Assembly: GCA_002722565.1 (NCBI GenBank)
Contig: PBMG01000016.1
Coordinates: forward strand, 1 to 64,000
Direction: 5' to 3'
Length of the DNA stretch: 64,000 nucleotides
Source: Acidimicrobiaceae bacterium
Lineage (GTDB): Bacteria > Actinomycetota > Acidimicrobiia > Acidimicrobiales > Poriferisodalaceae
In this document: piece by piece, positions 1-9,070 of the stretch
Layout: every line of letters begins with the position of its first letter
Numbering within the stretch: the first letter of the stretch is position 1
Program-made: the position numbers and the translations under genes
The notes under the pieces: generated by a model
Database searches by the model: none
Seen by the model: only the letters and a program-made list of their open reading frames with translations
Told to the model about the DNA's origin: nothing

Positions 1-716
1 CCCGTCCGTAACATCTCGGGCATCCACCCGTTAAGTGCGTGTCCAACAAAGAAGATGGCGAACGCTAGAAACAAGATTCTTCTCACTGTGGGGTCTCGCC
101 ACAGTCCTTCGTGCTGATCGTCAATCAGCTCAGGTTTGTTACGGAGGGGGTTCTGACTGCTCACAACCACCCACAACAAGCCGCTAGTAAGAGATATGGC
201 TGCGAAGATCACCATCACCCAACGCCAATGACCCGTGGCTACACGTAGAGGGTCCGCAATGACTAGAGCTGTGATAGCGCCAAGCGATGAGGCGGTGCTG
301 TACAACCCAACCGCAAGTCCTCGTTCCTCAGCGGCAAACCATTCGGTCACCAACTTGGGTGCCCCAATCGATATAAACGGACCTCCGAGTCCAAATACCG
401 CAACAGCAAACCATAGAGTCGTGCCAGATTGGGCCCCAGCGCGAAGTAACGCCGAGGCACTTATTAACACGGCCCCCGCAGCCAATCCAACGTGCAACCC
501 GTAACGATCTAACAGTTTCCCCGCGATAGCCGACACCGCTAAATAGACAAACGGCCATGCACCCAGAGCGGCCCCCATAGCGGCATGAGACATTCCGAGG
601 TCTAGCCGAATCTGGCTGAGCAGCGGGGCTAACGAACCAGCCACTAAACCAAACGAGGCGTAGAGCGCCCATAAAGACCCAAGGACCAACCACCTGCTAC
701 TTGAGGTATCTGCCAT
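1..716 (-). CDS. MFS transporter, partial (C-terminus outside window)
   Basis: Open from the ATG at 716-714 down to base 1 with no stop, so about 238 N-terminal residues are present and the rest lies beyond the window. The translation starts MADTSSSRWLVLGS and shows alternating hydrophobic segments typical of the first half of a 12-TM major facilitator. An AGKLLDRYG segment near residue 70 resembles the MFS loop 2-3 signature (GxxxDRxGRR). The predicted role is a plasma-membrane secondary transporter; the substrate cannot be told, although the general look is of the CynX/NimT or monocarboxylate-type branch. It is divergent from the thiolase-like gene at 812, so the 95 bp between them should hold both promoters. 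Confidence 0.8.
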   Translation of the reverse strand, partial: MADTSSSRWLVLGSLWALYASFGLVAGSLAPLLSQIRLDLGMSHAAMGAALGAWPFVYLAVSAIAGKLLDRYGLHVGLAAGAVLISASALLRAGAQSGTTLWFAVAVFGLGGPFISIGAPKLVTEWFAAEERGLAVGLYSTASSLGAITALVIADPLRVATGHWRWVMVIFAAISLTSGLLWVVVSSQNPLRNKPELIDDQHEGLWRDPTVRRILFLAFAIFFVGHALNGWMPEMLRT

Positions 717-811
717 AACTAGCTGGAAGCCCCTATTCGGTCATCGCTGGGTCCATGTCTCAGGTTGTTCCGATCCGCCAATTTGTTCATATCCCCGCTA
801 GCTTCCAATAG

Positions 812-1978
812 GTGAGCATAAAAGGAAAAGCGTTCATCGCCGGCGTGTACGAGCACCCTGGGCGACATTTACCCGACCGAACTCTTCCCCAGATCCACGC
901 AGACGTTGCCCTTGGCGCCCTAGCTGATGCGGGTCTCTCAACATCTGATGTCGACGCGTATTACTCAGCGGGCGACGCACCTGGTTTCGGCGTGCTATCG
1001 ATGGTCGACTATTTGGGATTGGATTGTCATTACGTAAATGACACCGAGACCGGCGGCTCCTCATATCTGGTACACGCGCAGCACGCAGCGACTGCCATCG
1101 CGGCCGGACATATAGATGTGGCATTAATCACCTTGGCCGGCAAGCCTCGCACCGGTGGAGACGCTCCTGGCGGAAGTGGCCGTGCAGGCGGAGCGCCCGA
1201 AGCACCGTTTGAAAGCCAATGGGGCATGTCAGTCCCAGGCGGATACGCGTTAGCTGCTCAACGCCACATGCACGAATTTGGCACAACCTCTGAGCAGCTC
1301 GCCGAAATCAAGGTGGCGGCGTCAACACACGCACAACATAACCCTCAAGCATTTCTGCAAGATGTGGTCAGCGTCGACGAGGTTCTGGAATCTCCAATGA
1401 TCTCAGATCCGCTGCATCGCCTGGATTGTTGCGTGATTACCGATGGTGGCGGAGCCATGGTGATCGTCAGCGAGTCAGTAGCAAATCGCTTGACCCGACA
1501 CGCGATACCTATTCTGGGCACGGGGTCTTTCGTAAAGTCTTCCCAATCAGGACGAATCGACTTAACCCACACTGGAGCTGTCCGGTCAGGTCCTCTGGCA
1601 TTCGCCGAAGCTGGCGTCACTCCTAACGACATCGATTACGTGTCGGTGTACGACAGTTTCACCATTACGGTTTTAATCACACTCGAAGATTTAGGGTTTT
1701 GTGAACGCGGAGCGGGAGGCCAGTTCGTTGCTTCGGGAGCTTTACGAGCACCTCACGGCGAACTCCCGTTTAATACCGATGGGGGTGGTTTATGCAATAA
1801 CCATCCAGCGAATAGGGGCGGCATGACAAAGGTGATCGAAGCTGTCCGCCAGTTACGCAATGAAGCACACACCGAGGTGCAAGTACCCGATTGTGAGCTG
1901 GCTGTTGCTCATGGAACCGGAGGAAGTTTGGCAACCAGGTCAGCGAGCTCGACAATGGTGTTGGGAAGGTCGCTATGA
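812..1978 (+). CDS. Thiolase-like (lipid-transfer/Ltp2-type) protein lacking the nucleophilic Cys
   Basis: 388 aa, GTG start. The fold family is thiolase/SCP-x lipid transfer: an acyl-CoA C-C bond-cleaving or -forming enzyme. The VYDSFT segment and the following LEDLGFCERGAGGQF are close to what I recall of Ltp2-type proteins. The site where thiolases carry the first catalytic Cys reads TETGGSSYL (residues 78-86), so the nucleophile is missing. Members of this family that pair with a DUF35 OB-fold protein include retro-aldolases that shorten steroid side chains. The next gene (1975, overlapping ATGA) is exactly such a DUF35 partner, so a heteromeric aldolase or acyl-CoA enzyme is more likely than a classic thiolase. 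The substrate is unknown. Confidence 0.82.
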   Translation: MSIKGKAFIAGVYEHPGRHLPDRTLPQIHADVALGALADAGLSTSDVDAYYSAGDAPGFGVLSMVDYLGLDCHYVNDTETGGSSYLVHAQHAATAIAAGHIDVALITLAGKPRTGGDAPGGSGRAGGAPEAPFESQWGMSVPGGYALAAQRHMHEFGTTSEQLAEIKVAASTHAQHNPQAFLQDVVSVDEVLESPMISDPLHRLDCCVITDGGGAMVIVSESVANRLTRHAIPILGTGSFVKSSQSGRIDLTHTGAVRSGPLAFAEAGVTPNDIDYVSVYDSFTITVLITLEDLGFCERGAGGQFVASGALRAPHGELPFNTDGGGLCNNHPANRGGMTKVIEAVRQLRNEAHTEVQVPDCELAVAHGTGGSLATRSASSTMVLGRSL

Positions 1979-2397
1979 AGTTGCCAGCTAAGGCTGCTCA
2001 ACCAAACTCTGAGAACTTGCCCTTTTTCGAAGGCGCCGAACAGGGAGATCTCGTACTTCCTCGTTGCAATGATTGCGAGTTTGTTATTTGGTTCCCTAGA
2101 GAAATATGTCCTGAATGCGGCTCACAGAACGTCAGTTGGTTCAAGGCATCGGGGAAAGGCTCTATCTACAGTTCCACGGTGACACGACGCATTCCTGGAG
2201 GTTGGAGCAAGGTCACTCCTTTTGTGTTGGCCTATGTGGAGTTAGATGAAGGTCCGCGTGTGATGACCAACATTGTTGAATGCGATCCTGAACATGTTTC
2301 TATCGGTGACCGTGTAGAAGCTGTGTTTGAAGAAGCTACAAACCGGGACGGGGAAAGTGGTCCTCCTCTGCTTCGTTTCCGTGTGACGGAAAGTTGA
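1975..2397 (+). CDS. DUF35 OB-fold / zinc-ribbon acyl-CoA-binding partner protein
   Basis: 140 aa. The N-terminal half contains a rubredoxin-like zinc ribbon: CNDC at about 31-34 and CPEC at about 46-49. An OB-fold follows, with YSSTVTRR and a VELDEGPRVMTNIV strand pattern. This is the DUF35 family, which binds acyl-CoA and forms a complex with thiolase-like proteins. The start overlaps the stop of the thiolase-like gene by 4 bp (ATGA), which argues for coupled translation and a 1:1 complex. Its own stop overlaps the TTG start of the flavin-reductase-like gene downstream. No anomalies in length or key cysteines. Confidence 0.85.
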   Translation: MKLPAKAAQPNSENLPFFEGAEQGDLVLPRCNDCEFVIWFPREICPECGSQNVSWFKASGKGSIYSSTVTRRIPGGWSKVTPFVLAYVELDEGPRVMTNIVECDPEHVSIGDRVEAVFEEATNRDGESGPPLLRFRVTES

Positions 2398-3017
2398 GCA
2401 ACGTGGAACGAACTTCTTTTCTGGTCGACGACCTAGATACAGCAGACCGTTACAAGCTCACGACGGGGCTTATCGTCCCTCGTCCTATTGGTTGGATCGG
2501 CACTACAAGCGTTGATGGGGTGCCTAATTTGGCTCCGTATTCGTTCTTTAACGCTGTAGCGACTAATCCGCCGGTGCTTATGTTTTCTACTGGCGTGTTC
2601 GATGGAGTGATTAAAGATTCTTTGCAAAATATTCGAGATACCGGCGAGTTCACAGCAAGTCTTGTGGATCATGATTTAGCTGTAGCGATGAATGATTCGT
2701 CCGCAACGCTGACACCTGATGTTGATGAGTTCGAAAAGACAGGATTGACCGCAGCGAAGTTTGGTCAAGTTGCTGCACCGGGAGTCAACGAAGCCAAAGC
2801 GGTTATCGAATGTAAAGCTATTGATGAAGTTGTGTTCGGTGACCCCAACGGGTTGCATCACGCAGTCACCTTTGGTGAAGTAATCGCATTTCACATTGAT
2901 AACGGTGTCTTGGACGGAACCCGAATTGACCCCGTTCAGCTTGATGCGTTAGGTCGGCTGGCTGGTATGGATTACACGACTACTCGCGACCAGTTTCGGC
3001 TTGATCGACCTGACTGA
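2394..3017 (+). CDS. Flavin reductase-like FMN-binding split-barrel protein
   Basis: 207 aa. The motif IVPRPIGWIGTTSVDG near the N-terminus followed by NLAPYSFFNAV is the signature of the flavin reductase/FMN-binding split-barrel family (DIM6/NTAB). Such proteins bind FMN and either reduce it for a partner monooxygenase or act directly as flavoenzymes. The start is TTG, overlapping the stop of the DUF35 gene as TTGA (4 bp), so it is the third gene of one operon. No other oxygenase lies in the operon. Which partner it serves is not visible; the LLM flavoenzyme at 5486-6340 is a neighbour on the opposite strand. Confidence 0.82.
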   Translation: MSNVERTSFLVDDLDTADRYKLTTGLIVPRPIGWIGTTSVDGVPNLAPYSFFNAVATNPPVLMFSTGVFDGVIKDSLQNIRDTGEFTASLVDHDLAVAMNDSSATLTPDVDEFEKTGLTAAKFGQVAAPGVNEAKAVIECKAIDEVVFGDPNGLHHAVTFGEVIAFHIDNGVLDGTRIDPVQLDALGRLAGMDYTTTRDQFRLDRPD

Positions 3018-3029
3018 GACCGGTCTTTA

Positions 3030-5486
3030 TCAGTGTGGGGTTCCGTCTGGCTGAAGGTAGTCAAGCTGGATGTGGCCGTCTTCGATCATTAGTTCGTAGT
3101 CGGCATCGCTCATCCCTAGTAGGTCTTTGAAGATTGCTTCGTTGTCTCCTCCTAGAACTGGGAGAGCGTCGAATCGCATGTCGGGTCCAGTCCAACGCCA
3201 GATGTGTGTTGGATATTCGTGCATTCCGGCGTCGGCGTTGCCATTGAGCGCGAAGAGGCCTCGTTCTCGAAAGTGCGGTTCGGTGAATGTTTCATCTTCA
3301 TGCATGACTGGTGCCGCAGGGATACCCGCTAGTTGGCATGTTTCAAATATTTGGTGGGCTGTGTGTTGGGCGGTCCATGCACTCAAGTGCTCGTCGATTT
3401 CGTCGTGTCGTTGTTGTCGCCCTTCAACCGTTGCGAATGCCTCGTCTGTAGCCCATGGCGGGGACTCCAAAATTTCTACTAACGCTTGCCATTGCTGATC
3501 GTTGGTTACAGATATCACCGCCCACTGATCATCACCCAAACATGGGTAACAACCTTGTGGTGCATAAACCCGGTGGCGGTTGCCGAGTGGTTGATGAACT
3601 GTTCCGGTTCGGCCTGCGTCGATGAGGAGCTCGCCGATGTGGTTGAGCATGTTTTCTGCTTGTGAGATTTCTACTAATTCGCCGACTCCGGTTGTTTCTC
3701 GCCGACGCAGGGCCATAAGCGCGGCGAAAGCGCCTGCCGCTCCTGATGCCGCGTCCATATGGTAGACGGCTTCATTTTCAGATAAATCAGCGTCTTGGTA
3801 GCCCCGAATCGCCCCGAGACCACAAAGCGCTTCAAAGTTGACACCAAACCCAAGAAATGATCTGTATGGGCCCTCTAAACCAACCGATGGCATTCGAATC
3901 ATGATTAATTTCGGATTTCGGGCATGTATTTCGTCCCATCCGATCCCTAATCGATCCATCAAATCGACAGAGTTGTTTTCAATAAGCACGTCGCTGATAT
4001 CGACGAGCTGCAGGAAGGCTTCTTTGCCTCGGTCCTTGCGGAGATCCAATGTGATGCTTCGCTTGTTTCTTGCATGGGCGTTAAAAAGAGCGAATCTGTT
4101 CCAGGGACGTTCTCCTGGTTCTGCGTCGGGGTAGCCGCCGCCGATCCCACCTAGGTTGGCGATCATCTCCTTGGTTGGGCGGGGGAAATAGCCTCTTGTC
4201 GCAGTTGGGAAGACCCACGGGTTATCTACTCGAATTACGTCGGCTCCGAGGTCTCCGAGTATCTGGGTGGAATAAGGCCCAGCCCAGACAACTGTCATAT
4301 CGAGCACTCGGATCCCTGCCAACGGGAGTTCGTCATCGATTTTCGTAGTTACTTCTTTGGTTCTTGGTTCTTCGGCTGCCAGTTCTGTTTGGTGTTGACC
4401 AATGGTGGGTGCTGGGCGTTCAGCGCTCCAACCTTCTGCTACGCGGATAGGGCCGCCTGGTTGAACCGTCGTACCTGCACTCGTTTGTTCGATTTCGACG
4501 AAGAAACCTCGCTCATCAAAGTGAGGGTCTGTCAGCAAGTCGATGGGCCGGTTGACTGCAGTGATTGGCCAGCCACCGGCTTGTGCTTCTTCCATTGCCT
4601 CTTGCCTGTTACGCCCAAGGGTCCATTCCAATAGCCGTGCATCAGCCATTTCAGGAAGATCTTCGTTAGCGATCCATGTCGGGTCCTCATAGAGCGACGA
4701 CATTTCTGGGTCGTTCATTACCCCCAACATTCGGGGTAGCCAGTTCATCAAGGTGGATACTTGAACATGCCCATCAAGGGCCGGGCGGCACCCTCCAGGG
4801 AAAATTGATGTGGCATATCCCCCACTTCGAGGCACATTGTCGCCGCGATACGAGTGGTAGAGAAGAAAGGTCATCCGTCGATCGATTGAGGTGATCTGGG
4901 TGTCGATGTTGCTCATATCAACATGGATTGAACGGCCATTACGTCGCTGTGATGCGACCGCTGCAAGGGCTGCGGTAGCGGTGTGGGTTCCACATTGATA
5001 CTGGCCTAGGTCGCCTCCCATTTTGATGGGTTCGCGTCCAGCTTCCCCGCTAGCTGACATTGGTCCGCCCATCGCATAATGGACTATCTCTTCTCCGTGA
5101 CACCAGCTATATCGGCCAGTTAGGCCGAATGATGTGACACTGATTAGCACGAGCCCTGGATGGCTTTGTTCAATATCGGCGGGGTTGATGAGCGCGCTGG
5201 ATTGTAAAACAATGTCAGCTCCATCTATCAGACGGTCGACGAGTTCATCCCCAACATGACCGACAACAGAACGTTTTCCGGTATTTAGGTGTAAATGCAA
5301 CGCGCCAGTTTCGGGATTGGGTCCATCAGATGGGAACGGGCCCATTGCTCGGGATCGATCACCTATTGGTGGTTCCACTTTGATGACATCCGCGCCGTAA
5401 CCAGCGAGAAGTCTGCCTGCCCACGGGCCCGCTATTCCTTCACATAATTCAACGACACGAAGGCCGTGGAGTGGTTGCGTTGGCAT
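3030..5486 (-). CDS. Double-domain class III (CaiB/BaiF) CoA-transferase
   Basis: 818 aa, about twice the usual family length of about 400. Two CaiB/BaiF domains lie in tandem: residues about 5-360, opening with LRVVELCEGIAGPWAG, and about 388-815, opening with IRVLDMTVVWAGPYS. The family moves CoA between carboxylic acids, or racemises 2-methylacyl-CoA. The family Asp expected after the VD(V/A)S/N pattern is D190 in the first half, but the aligned residue in the second half is E606 (VEISQAEN). The halves may therefore not be equivalent. The ATG overlaps the TGA of the upstream LLM gene by 1 bp (TGATG), so the two are one operon. The substrate is unknown. Confidence 0.88.
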   Translation of the reverse strand: MPTQPLHGLRVVELCEGIAGPWAGRLLAGYGADVIKVEPPIGDRSRAMGPFPSDGPNPETGALHLHLNTGKRSVVGHVGDELVDRLIDGADIVLQSSALINPADIEQSHPGLVLISVTSFGLTGRYSWCHGEEIVHYAMGGPMSASGEAGREPIKMGGDLGQYQCGTHTATAALAAVASQRRNGRSIHVDMSNIDTQITSIDRRMTFLLYHSYRGDNVPRSGGYATSIFPGGCRPALDGHVQVSTLMNWLPRMLGVMNDPEMSSLYEDPTWIANEDLPEMADARLLEWTLGRNRQEAMEEAQAGGWPITAVNRPIDLLTDPHFDERGFFVEIEQTSAGTTVQPGGPIRVAEGWSAERPAPTIGQHQTELAAEEPRTKEVTTKIDDELPLAGIRVLDMTVVWAGPYSTQILGDLGADVIRVDNPWVFPTATRGYFPRPTKEMIANLGGIGGGYPDAEPGERPWNRFALFNAHARNKRSITLDLRKDRGKEAFLQLVDISDVLIENNSVDLMDRLGIGWDEIHARNPKLIMIRMPSVGLEGPYRSFLGFGVNFEALCGLGAIRGYQDADLSENEAVYHMDAASGAAGAFAALMALRRRETTGVGELVEISQAENMLNHIGELLIDAGRTGTVHQPLGNRHRVYAPQGCYPCLGDDQWAVISVTNDQQWQALVEILESPPWATDEAFATVEGRQQRHDEIDEHLSAWTAQHTAHQIFETCQLAGIPAAPVMHEDETFTEPHFRERGLFALNGNADAGMHEYPTHIWRWTGPDMRFDALPVLGGDNEAIFKDLLGMSDADYELMIEDGHIQLDYLQPDGTPH

Positions 5487-6340
5487 CAGCTCATCAGCGT
5501 TTCGTGTATGTGTTCAATAAACGCTAATGACTCGTCGACTGAGCGGGCCCCTGAAAGTAATACGAGGCGGTCAACACCGAGTTCGCCATATCGTTCAATC
5601 ATTTCGGAACCAGGCCGCATTCGGGGAGTCACGGTAATTTCCAGTTGTCCTAGTTCGCTGGGGCGCTCATATTGTTGGTCAGCCTCTGCTAGGCCTGCCA
5701 AATTCTCGGCTGTCGCTTCTGGGTCGAGCATGAATCCGTACCAGCCTTGGCTATGGGTAACAGATCGTCGCCATGCTGGCTTCGAATGGCCGCCCATAAC
5801 TACCGGTGGACCTAAAGGTTGGATAGGTCGGGGAAACGCTTTCACTCCACTAAATGACACGTAGTCACCTTCATACGCTGGGTCTTCGTCGTTCCAGATT
5901 GATCGCATTGCCTCTATGTATTCAGTGGTCCGACGCCCGCGGTCTTCCATAGGAATTCCGATCGCATCAAATTCGGGTTCAAGGTAGCCAACCCCAACTC
6001 CGAAGAGCATCCGGCCGTTGGATAGCACATCGACACTGGCAAGTTCTTTGGCCAGGACGAGCGGGTTACGTTGGGGAAGAATGATGATTCCTGTCGCTAA
6101 TTTTATGCGGCTTGTTACAGCAGCGATGTAGCCCAACGCGACGGTGGGGTCCAATAGTTCAGCGTCAGGTGGCAACGGTGACGGCGGCATCTGTGGGTCT
6201 GGTAACACAACATGTTCTGCAGTCCAGACGGACTCGAAACCCGCTTGTTCCGCAGCTATTGCCACTGTCGATAATGCTTCAGCGTCAACGAGATGGTCGG
6301 TGTTGATAGAGAACAGTCCAATGTCAATGTCATTTGCCAT
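5486..6340 (-). CDS. LLM-class F420-dependent oxidoreductase (TIGR03619-type)
   Basis: 284 aa, luciferase-like TIM barrel. Family marks seen: SVWTAEHVVLPD near residue 38, KLATGIIILPQRNP near 80, LSNGRMLFGVGVGYLEPEFDAIG near 105-130 and PPVVMGGHSKPAWRR near 180. In actinobacteria these proteins generally use reduced F420 rather than FMN to oxidise or reduce alcohols, aldehydes or cofactors; F420 use here is inferred from the phylum. It is the first gene of a two-gene operon with the double CoA-transferase. It is divergent from the hydrolase at 6489, so 6341-6488 should hold both promoters. Confidence 0.85.
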   Translation of the reverse strand: MANDIDIGLFSINTDHLVDAEALSTVAIAAEQAGFESVWTAEHVVLPDPQMPPSPLPPDAELLDPTVALGYIAAVTSRIKLATGIIILPQRNPLVLAKELASVDVLSNGRMLFGVGVGYLEPEFDAIGIPMEDRGRRTTEYIEAMRSIWNDEDPAYEGDYVSFSGVKAFPRPIQPLGPPVVMGGHSKPAWRRSVTHSQGWYGFMLDPEATAENLAGLAEADQQYERPSELGQLEITVTPRMRPGSEMIERYGELGVDRLVLLSGARSVDESLAFIEHIHETLMS

Positions 6341-6488
6341 ATCTGCAAGTTACGCGATTAAGCGAGCGTCGCGCGATTGTGCCAATCTGACAGGGTCCCT
6401 GCGCGCGAAAAAGATCCTTTTGGTTTCCCTTCAATTTGTTCAGCTTTGGCTGCCTCATGCACCCTCGTAACTATTTAACCCTCAAACT

Positions 6489-7421
6489 ATGAGTAACGAA
6501 ATCGACTTCATCCGTTCATCATTGCCCCAGGCTCAACGCCCGGATCGTTCGCGTCGCGTTGACGTTGGCGGGATCGAGGTGTCAGTTGTTGAGTGGGGAG
6601 ATGAAACGTCTCAACCGCTTCTTTTGGCTCATGGTGGGTTTGATTTCGCAGGGACCTGGGATTTATTTGCTCCGCTGTTAGCGGAGCAAGGTTTCCGGGT
6701 CGTCGCGTGGGATCAGCGTGGCCATGGAGATAGCGATATGGCTGACCTTTACACGTGGGAGGCCGATATGCGTGACGCTGCTCGTGTTATTGAGTCACTT
6801 GGTACTAGTAAGCCGATTCCTGTGTTGGGTCACAGCAAGGGAGGCGGCATGATGAACCAGCTAGCTGAAGTTCTTCCTCATCGAGTCAGTGCTGTCATCA
6901 ATCTTGATGGCATACCAAATGAGCGAGGTTTCACTAACCAAGTTGACCGGTCCGATGTCAATGCTCTTGCTGCTGAACTAAGTGGTTGGCTCGACCACCG
7001 ACGCAAGGCAGGTCAGATGAGTCGACGCGCAGACACGATTGAAGGTTTAGCTGAGCGCCGCAAGTTGATGAATCCTCGATTGTCGACCGAGTGGCTGAAA
7101 TATTTGGTAACTGTCGGAGCCAGATGCGATGACGATGGTTGGCGATGGAAAATTGATCCGACTTTGCGGTTCGGACCTTCTGGGGCTTGGCGACCTGAAT
7201 GGGCGATACCTCGGTTGCGTGGTCTTCATGTGCCGTACCTGGGAGTGATCGGCACAGTCAAAGAAGAAATGGGCTGGGGAACGACCCCCGAAGAAGCTTT
7301 CCCAATCTTGCCTGAAGGCGCTGAGTTTCACGCCTTGGCAGATACCGGCCACTTTGTTCACATCGAACGCCCTGACTACGTGGCCGAGATAACAAACGAT
7401 TTTTTGGGACGCGTCTTATGA
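6489..7421 (+). CDS. Alpha/beta hydrolase
   Basis: 310 aa with a complete alpha/beta-hydrolase core. It shows the oxyanion HGG segment at about 48-50, the DQRGHGDSD strand-turn at 75-83, a nucleophile elbow GHSKGG with Ser116, and a C-terminal His288 in DTGHFVHIERP. It should be an active esterase, lyase or C-C hydrolase, but sequence alone does not give the substrate. Its stop overlaps the start of a second, shorter hydrolase by 4 bp (ATGA), so the pair is co-translated. The operon probably also serves the dehalogenase 110 bp further downstream. Confidence 0.87.
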   Translation: MSNEIDFIRSSLPQAQRPDRSRRVDVGGIEVSVVEWGDETSQPLLLAHGGFDFAGTWDLFAPLLAEQGFRVVAWDQRGHGDSDMADLYTWEADMRDAARVIESLGTSKPIPVLGHSKGGGMMNQLAEVLPHRVSAVINLDGIPNERGFTNQVDRSDVNALAAELSGWLDHRRKAGQMSRRADTIEGLAERRKLMNPRLSTEWLKYLVTVGARCDDDGWRWKIDPTLRFGPSGAWRPEWAIPRLRGLHVPYLGVIGTVKEEMGWGTTPEEAFPILPEGAEFHALADTGHFVHIERPDYVAEITNDFLGRVL

Positions 7422-8074
7422 CGACAACCTTCTTGGAACATGTCCGAAGTCGACTCGCATTGCACGAACTCCGCGACGGTCAGGGGCATCCTTTGCTAAT
7501 CCTTCACGGGCTAGGTGAAAGGTCACCTTCCGCAGCTCCAGAAGTTGTTCAAGGTTGGAGAGGGCCTATCTTCGCGTTGGATTTCACTGGACACGGTGCC
7601 TCATCGGTTCCCGTAGGAGGTGGCTATACGTGTGAGGCCCTGATGTCTGACGCCGATGCTGTGCTAGCTGAACTCGGTCCAGTTACTTTGCTGGGCTACG
7701 GGTTAGGCGGGTATGTCGGCTTATTGTTGTTTGGGTCGCGTCCGACTGAGATTAAAGGCCTAGTCATCGAAGATGGTCCTGGCCTAGATGGTGGTGGCGG
7801 TCGTCCTACCTCTCCGAGGCTGCTGCACGTTTCAGCTTCTGATCTTGATGGATCTACACCAGACCCATGGGCAATGGCTGAGTTGGCATCAGATATTCGT
7901 CCTCCGAGCTATGCAGCCGATCATGTCCGTCAGATAGAGGCACTATCCGAATTGGAGTTGGCTGTTTCTGTCACTTCTTTAGGTCGACCTGAATGGCTGA
8001 CGGCGATACTTGAATCTCCGGTGGTTGTTGAATCAGACGCCACTGCGGCTTTATCAACTTTCGCTTCGCTTTAG
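7418..8074 (+). CDS. Short alpha/beta hydrolase-fold protein lacking the Ser nucleophile
   Basis: 218 aa, shorter than the usual 250-300. The N-terminal half is clearly alpha/beta hydrolase: LLILHGLGERS at 26-36 and FALDFTGHGASS at 52-63. The nucleophile elbow, normally GxSxG, reads GYGLGG at 93-98, with Gly95 where Ser belongs; the codon is GGG. No catalytic His is recognisable near the C-terminus, which ends at a TAG. I read it as a non-catalytic partner of the intact hydrolase with which it overlaps by 4 bp. It could also be a degenerating copy, but the frame is open and the fold strands are well kept. Confidence 0.75.
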   Translation: MTTTFLEHVRSRLALHELRDGQGHPLLILHGLGERSPSAAPEVVQGWRGPIFALDFTGHGASSVPVGGGYTCEALMSDADAVLAELGPVTLLGYGLGGYVGLLLFGSRPTEIKGLVIEDGPGLDGGGGRPTSPRLLHVSASDLDGSTPDPWAMAELASDIRPPSYAADHVRQIEALSELELAVSVTSLGRPEWLTAILESPVVVESDATAALSTFASL

Positions 8075-8184
8075 ATAGTTTCAAAACTTCCAAATCGCTG
8101 ACCCTAAGTTCATTCCATGTTTCGTGGAAAGCTTGACCTAACTGGTGTAGGAAGTGATGGAACTTCAACACACTAGGAGTAGTC

Positions 8185-9069
8185 ATGTCCGATGCGCCTT
8201 TCTCAACCGAACCACTTTCTAAGAGTTACAAAACTGTTTTGGGTAAACAGATGGCGTATCACGAGGTTGGGGAGGGAGACCCGATTGTTTTCTTGCACGG
8301 CAACCCGACATCGTCGTATCTGTGGAGGAATATCATTCCCCACCTTTCAGATAAAGGCCGCTGTATAGCGCCAGATCTCATCGGGCAAGGGGACTCTGAC
8401 AAACTTGATGATGTAAGCCCCGGTACCTACCGGTTCGTCGATCACCGCGAATATTTAGATGGTCTATTAGACGAACTGGACCTCGGAGACCATGTGACGT
8501 TCGTAATTCACGATTGGGGCTCCGCGTTGGGTTTCGACTGGGCGAACCGCCATCGTGATCGGGTCGCTGGGATCGCTTATATGGAAGCAGTTGTTGCCGA
8601 CCTTCTGTGGGAAAACTTTGATGAAGGTGGCCGACGAGTGTTCCAAGGGTTCCGTTCACCCGCCGGTGAAGAAATGGTCATAGAAAAGAATATTTTTGTT
8701 GACCGGGTGCTCCCAAGCGCAGTTTTACGTGAACTTACTGACGAGGAGATGACCGAATATCGCAGACCATTTGTTGACCCACAACATCGTCGCCCAACAT
8801 TGACCTGGCCTCGCGAAATACCTATCGAAGGCGAGCCGGCTGACGTCGTCGCAATCGTTACGGATTATGGGCAATGGTTAAGCAATTCGGACGTACCAAA
8901 GTTGTTCATTAACGCCGATCCCGGCTCCATACTCACCGGACCGCAAAGAGAGTTCGTCCGTACGTGGCCAAACCAAACCGAAGTAACCGTCAACGGCAGC
9001 CACTTCATACAGGAAGACAGCCCTAACGAAATTGGTCAAGCGATAGCCGATTGGCTACCAACTAGGTAG
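8185..9069 (+). CDS. Haloalkane dehalogenase
   Basis: 294 aa, hydrolyses carbon-halogen bonds to an alcohol and halide. The residues match the LinB/DmbA (HLD-II) subfamily: halide-stabilising Asn40 in [12 protein letters not shown], nucleophile Asp110 followed by Trp111 in HDWGSALG, catalytic acid Glu134 in AYMEAVV and catalytic His273 in GSHFIQED. In LinB the corresponding residues are N38, D108, W109, E132 and H272. Length and spacing are normal, and no signal peptide is seen. It starts at an ATG with AGGAGT about 6 bp upstream. The natural substrate is unknown; marine bacteria meet many organohalides. Confidence 0.9.
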   Translation: MSDAPFSTEPLSKSYKTVLGKQMAYHEVGEGDPIVFLHGNPTSSYLWRNIIPHLSDKGRCIAPDLIGQGDSDKLDDVSPGTYRFVDHREYLDGLLDELDLGDHVTFVIHDWGSALGFDWANRHRDRVAGIAYMEAVVADLLWENFDEGGRRVFQGFRSPAGEEMVIEKNIFVDRVLPSAVLRELTDEEMTEYRRPFVDPQHRRPTLTWPREIPIEGEPADVVAIVTDYGQWLSNSDVPKLFINADPGSILTGPQREFVRTWPNQTEVTVNGSHFIQEDSPNEIGQAIADWLPTR

Positions 9070-9070
9070 C

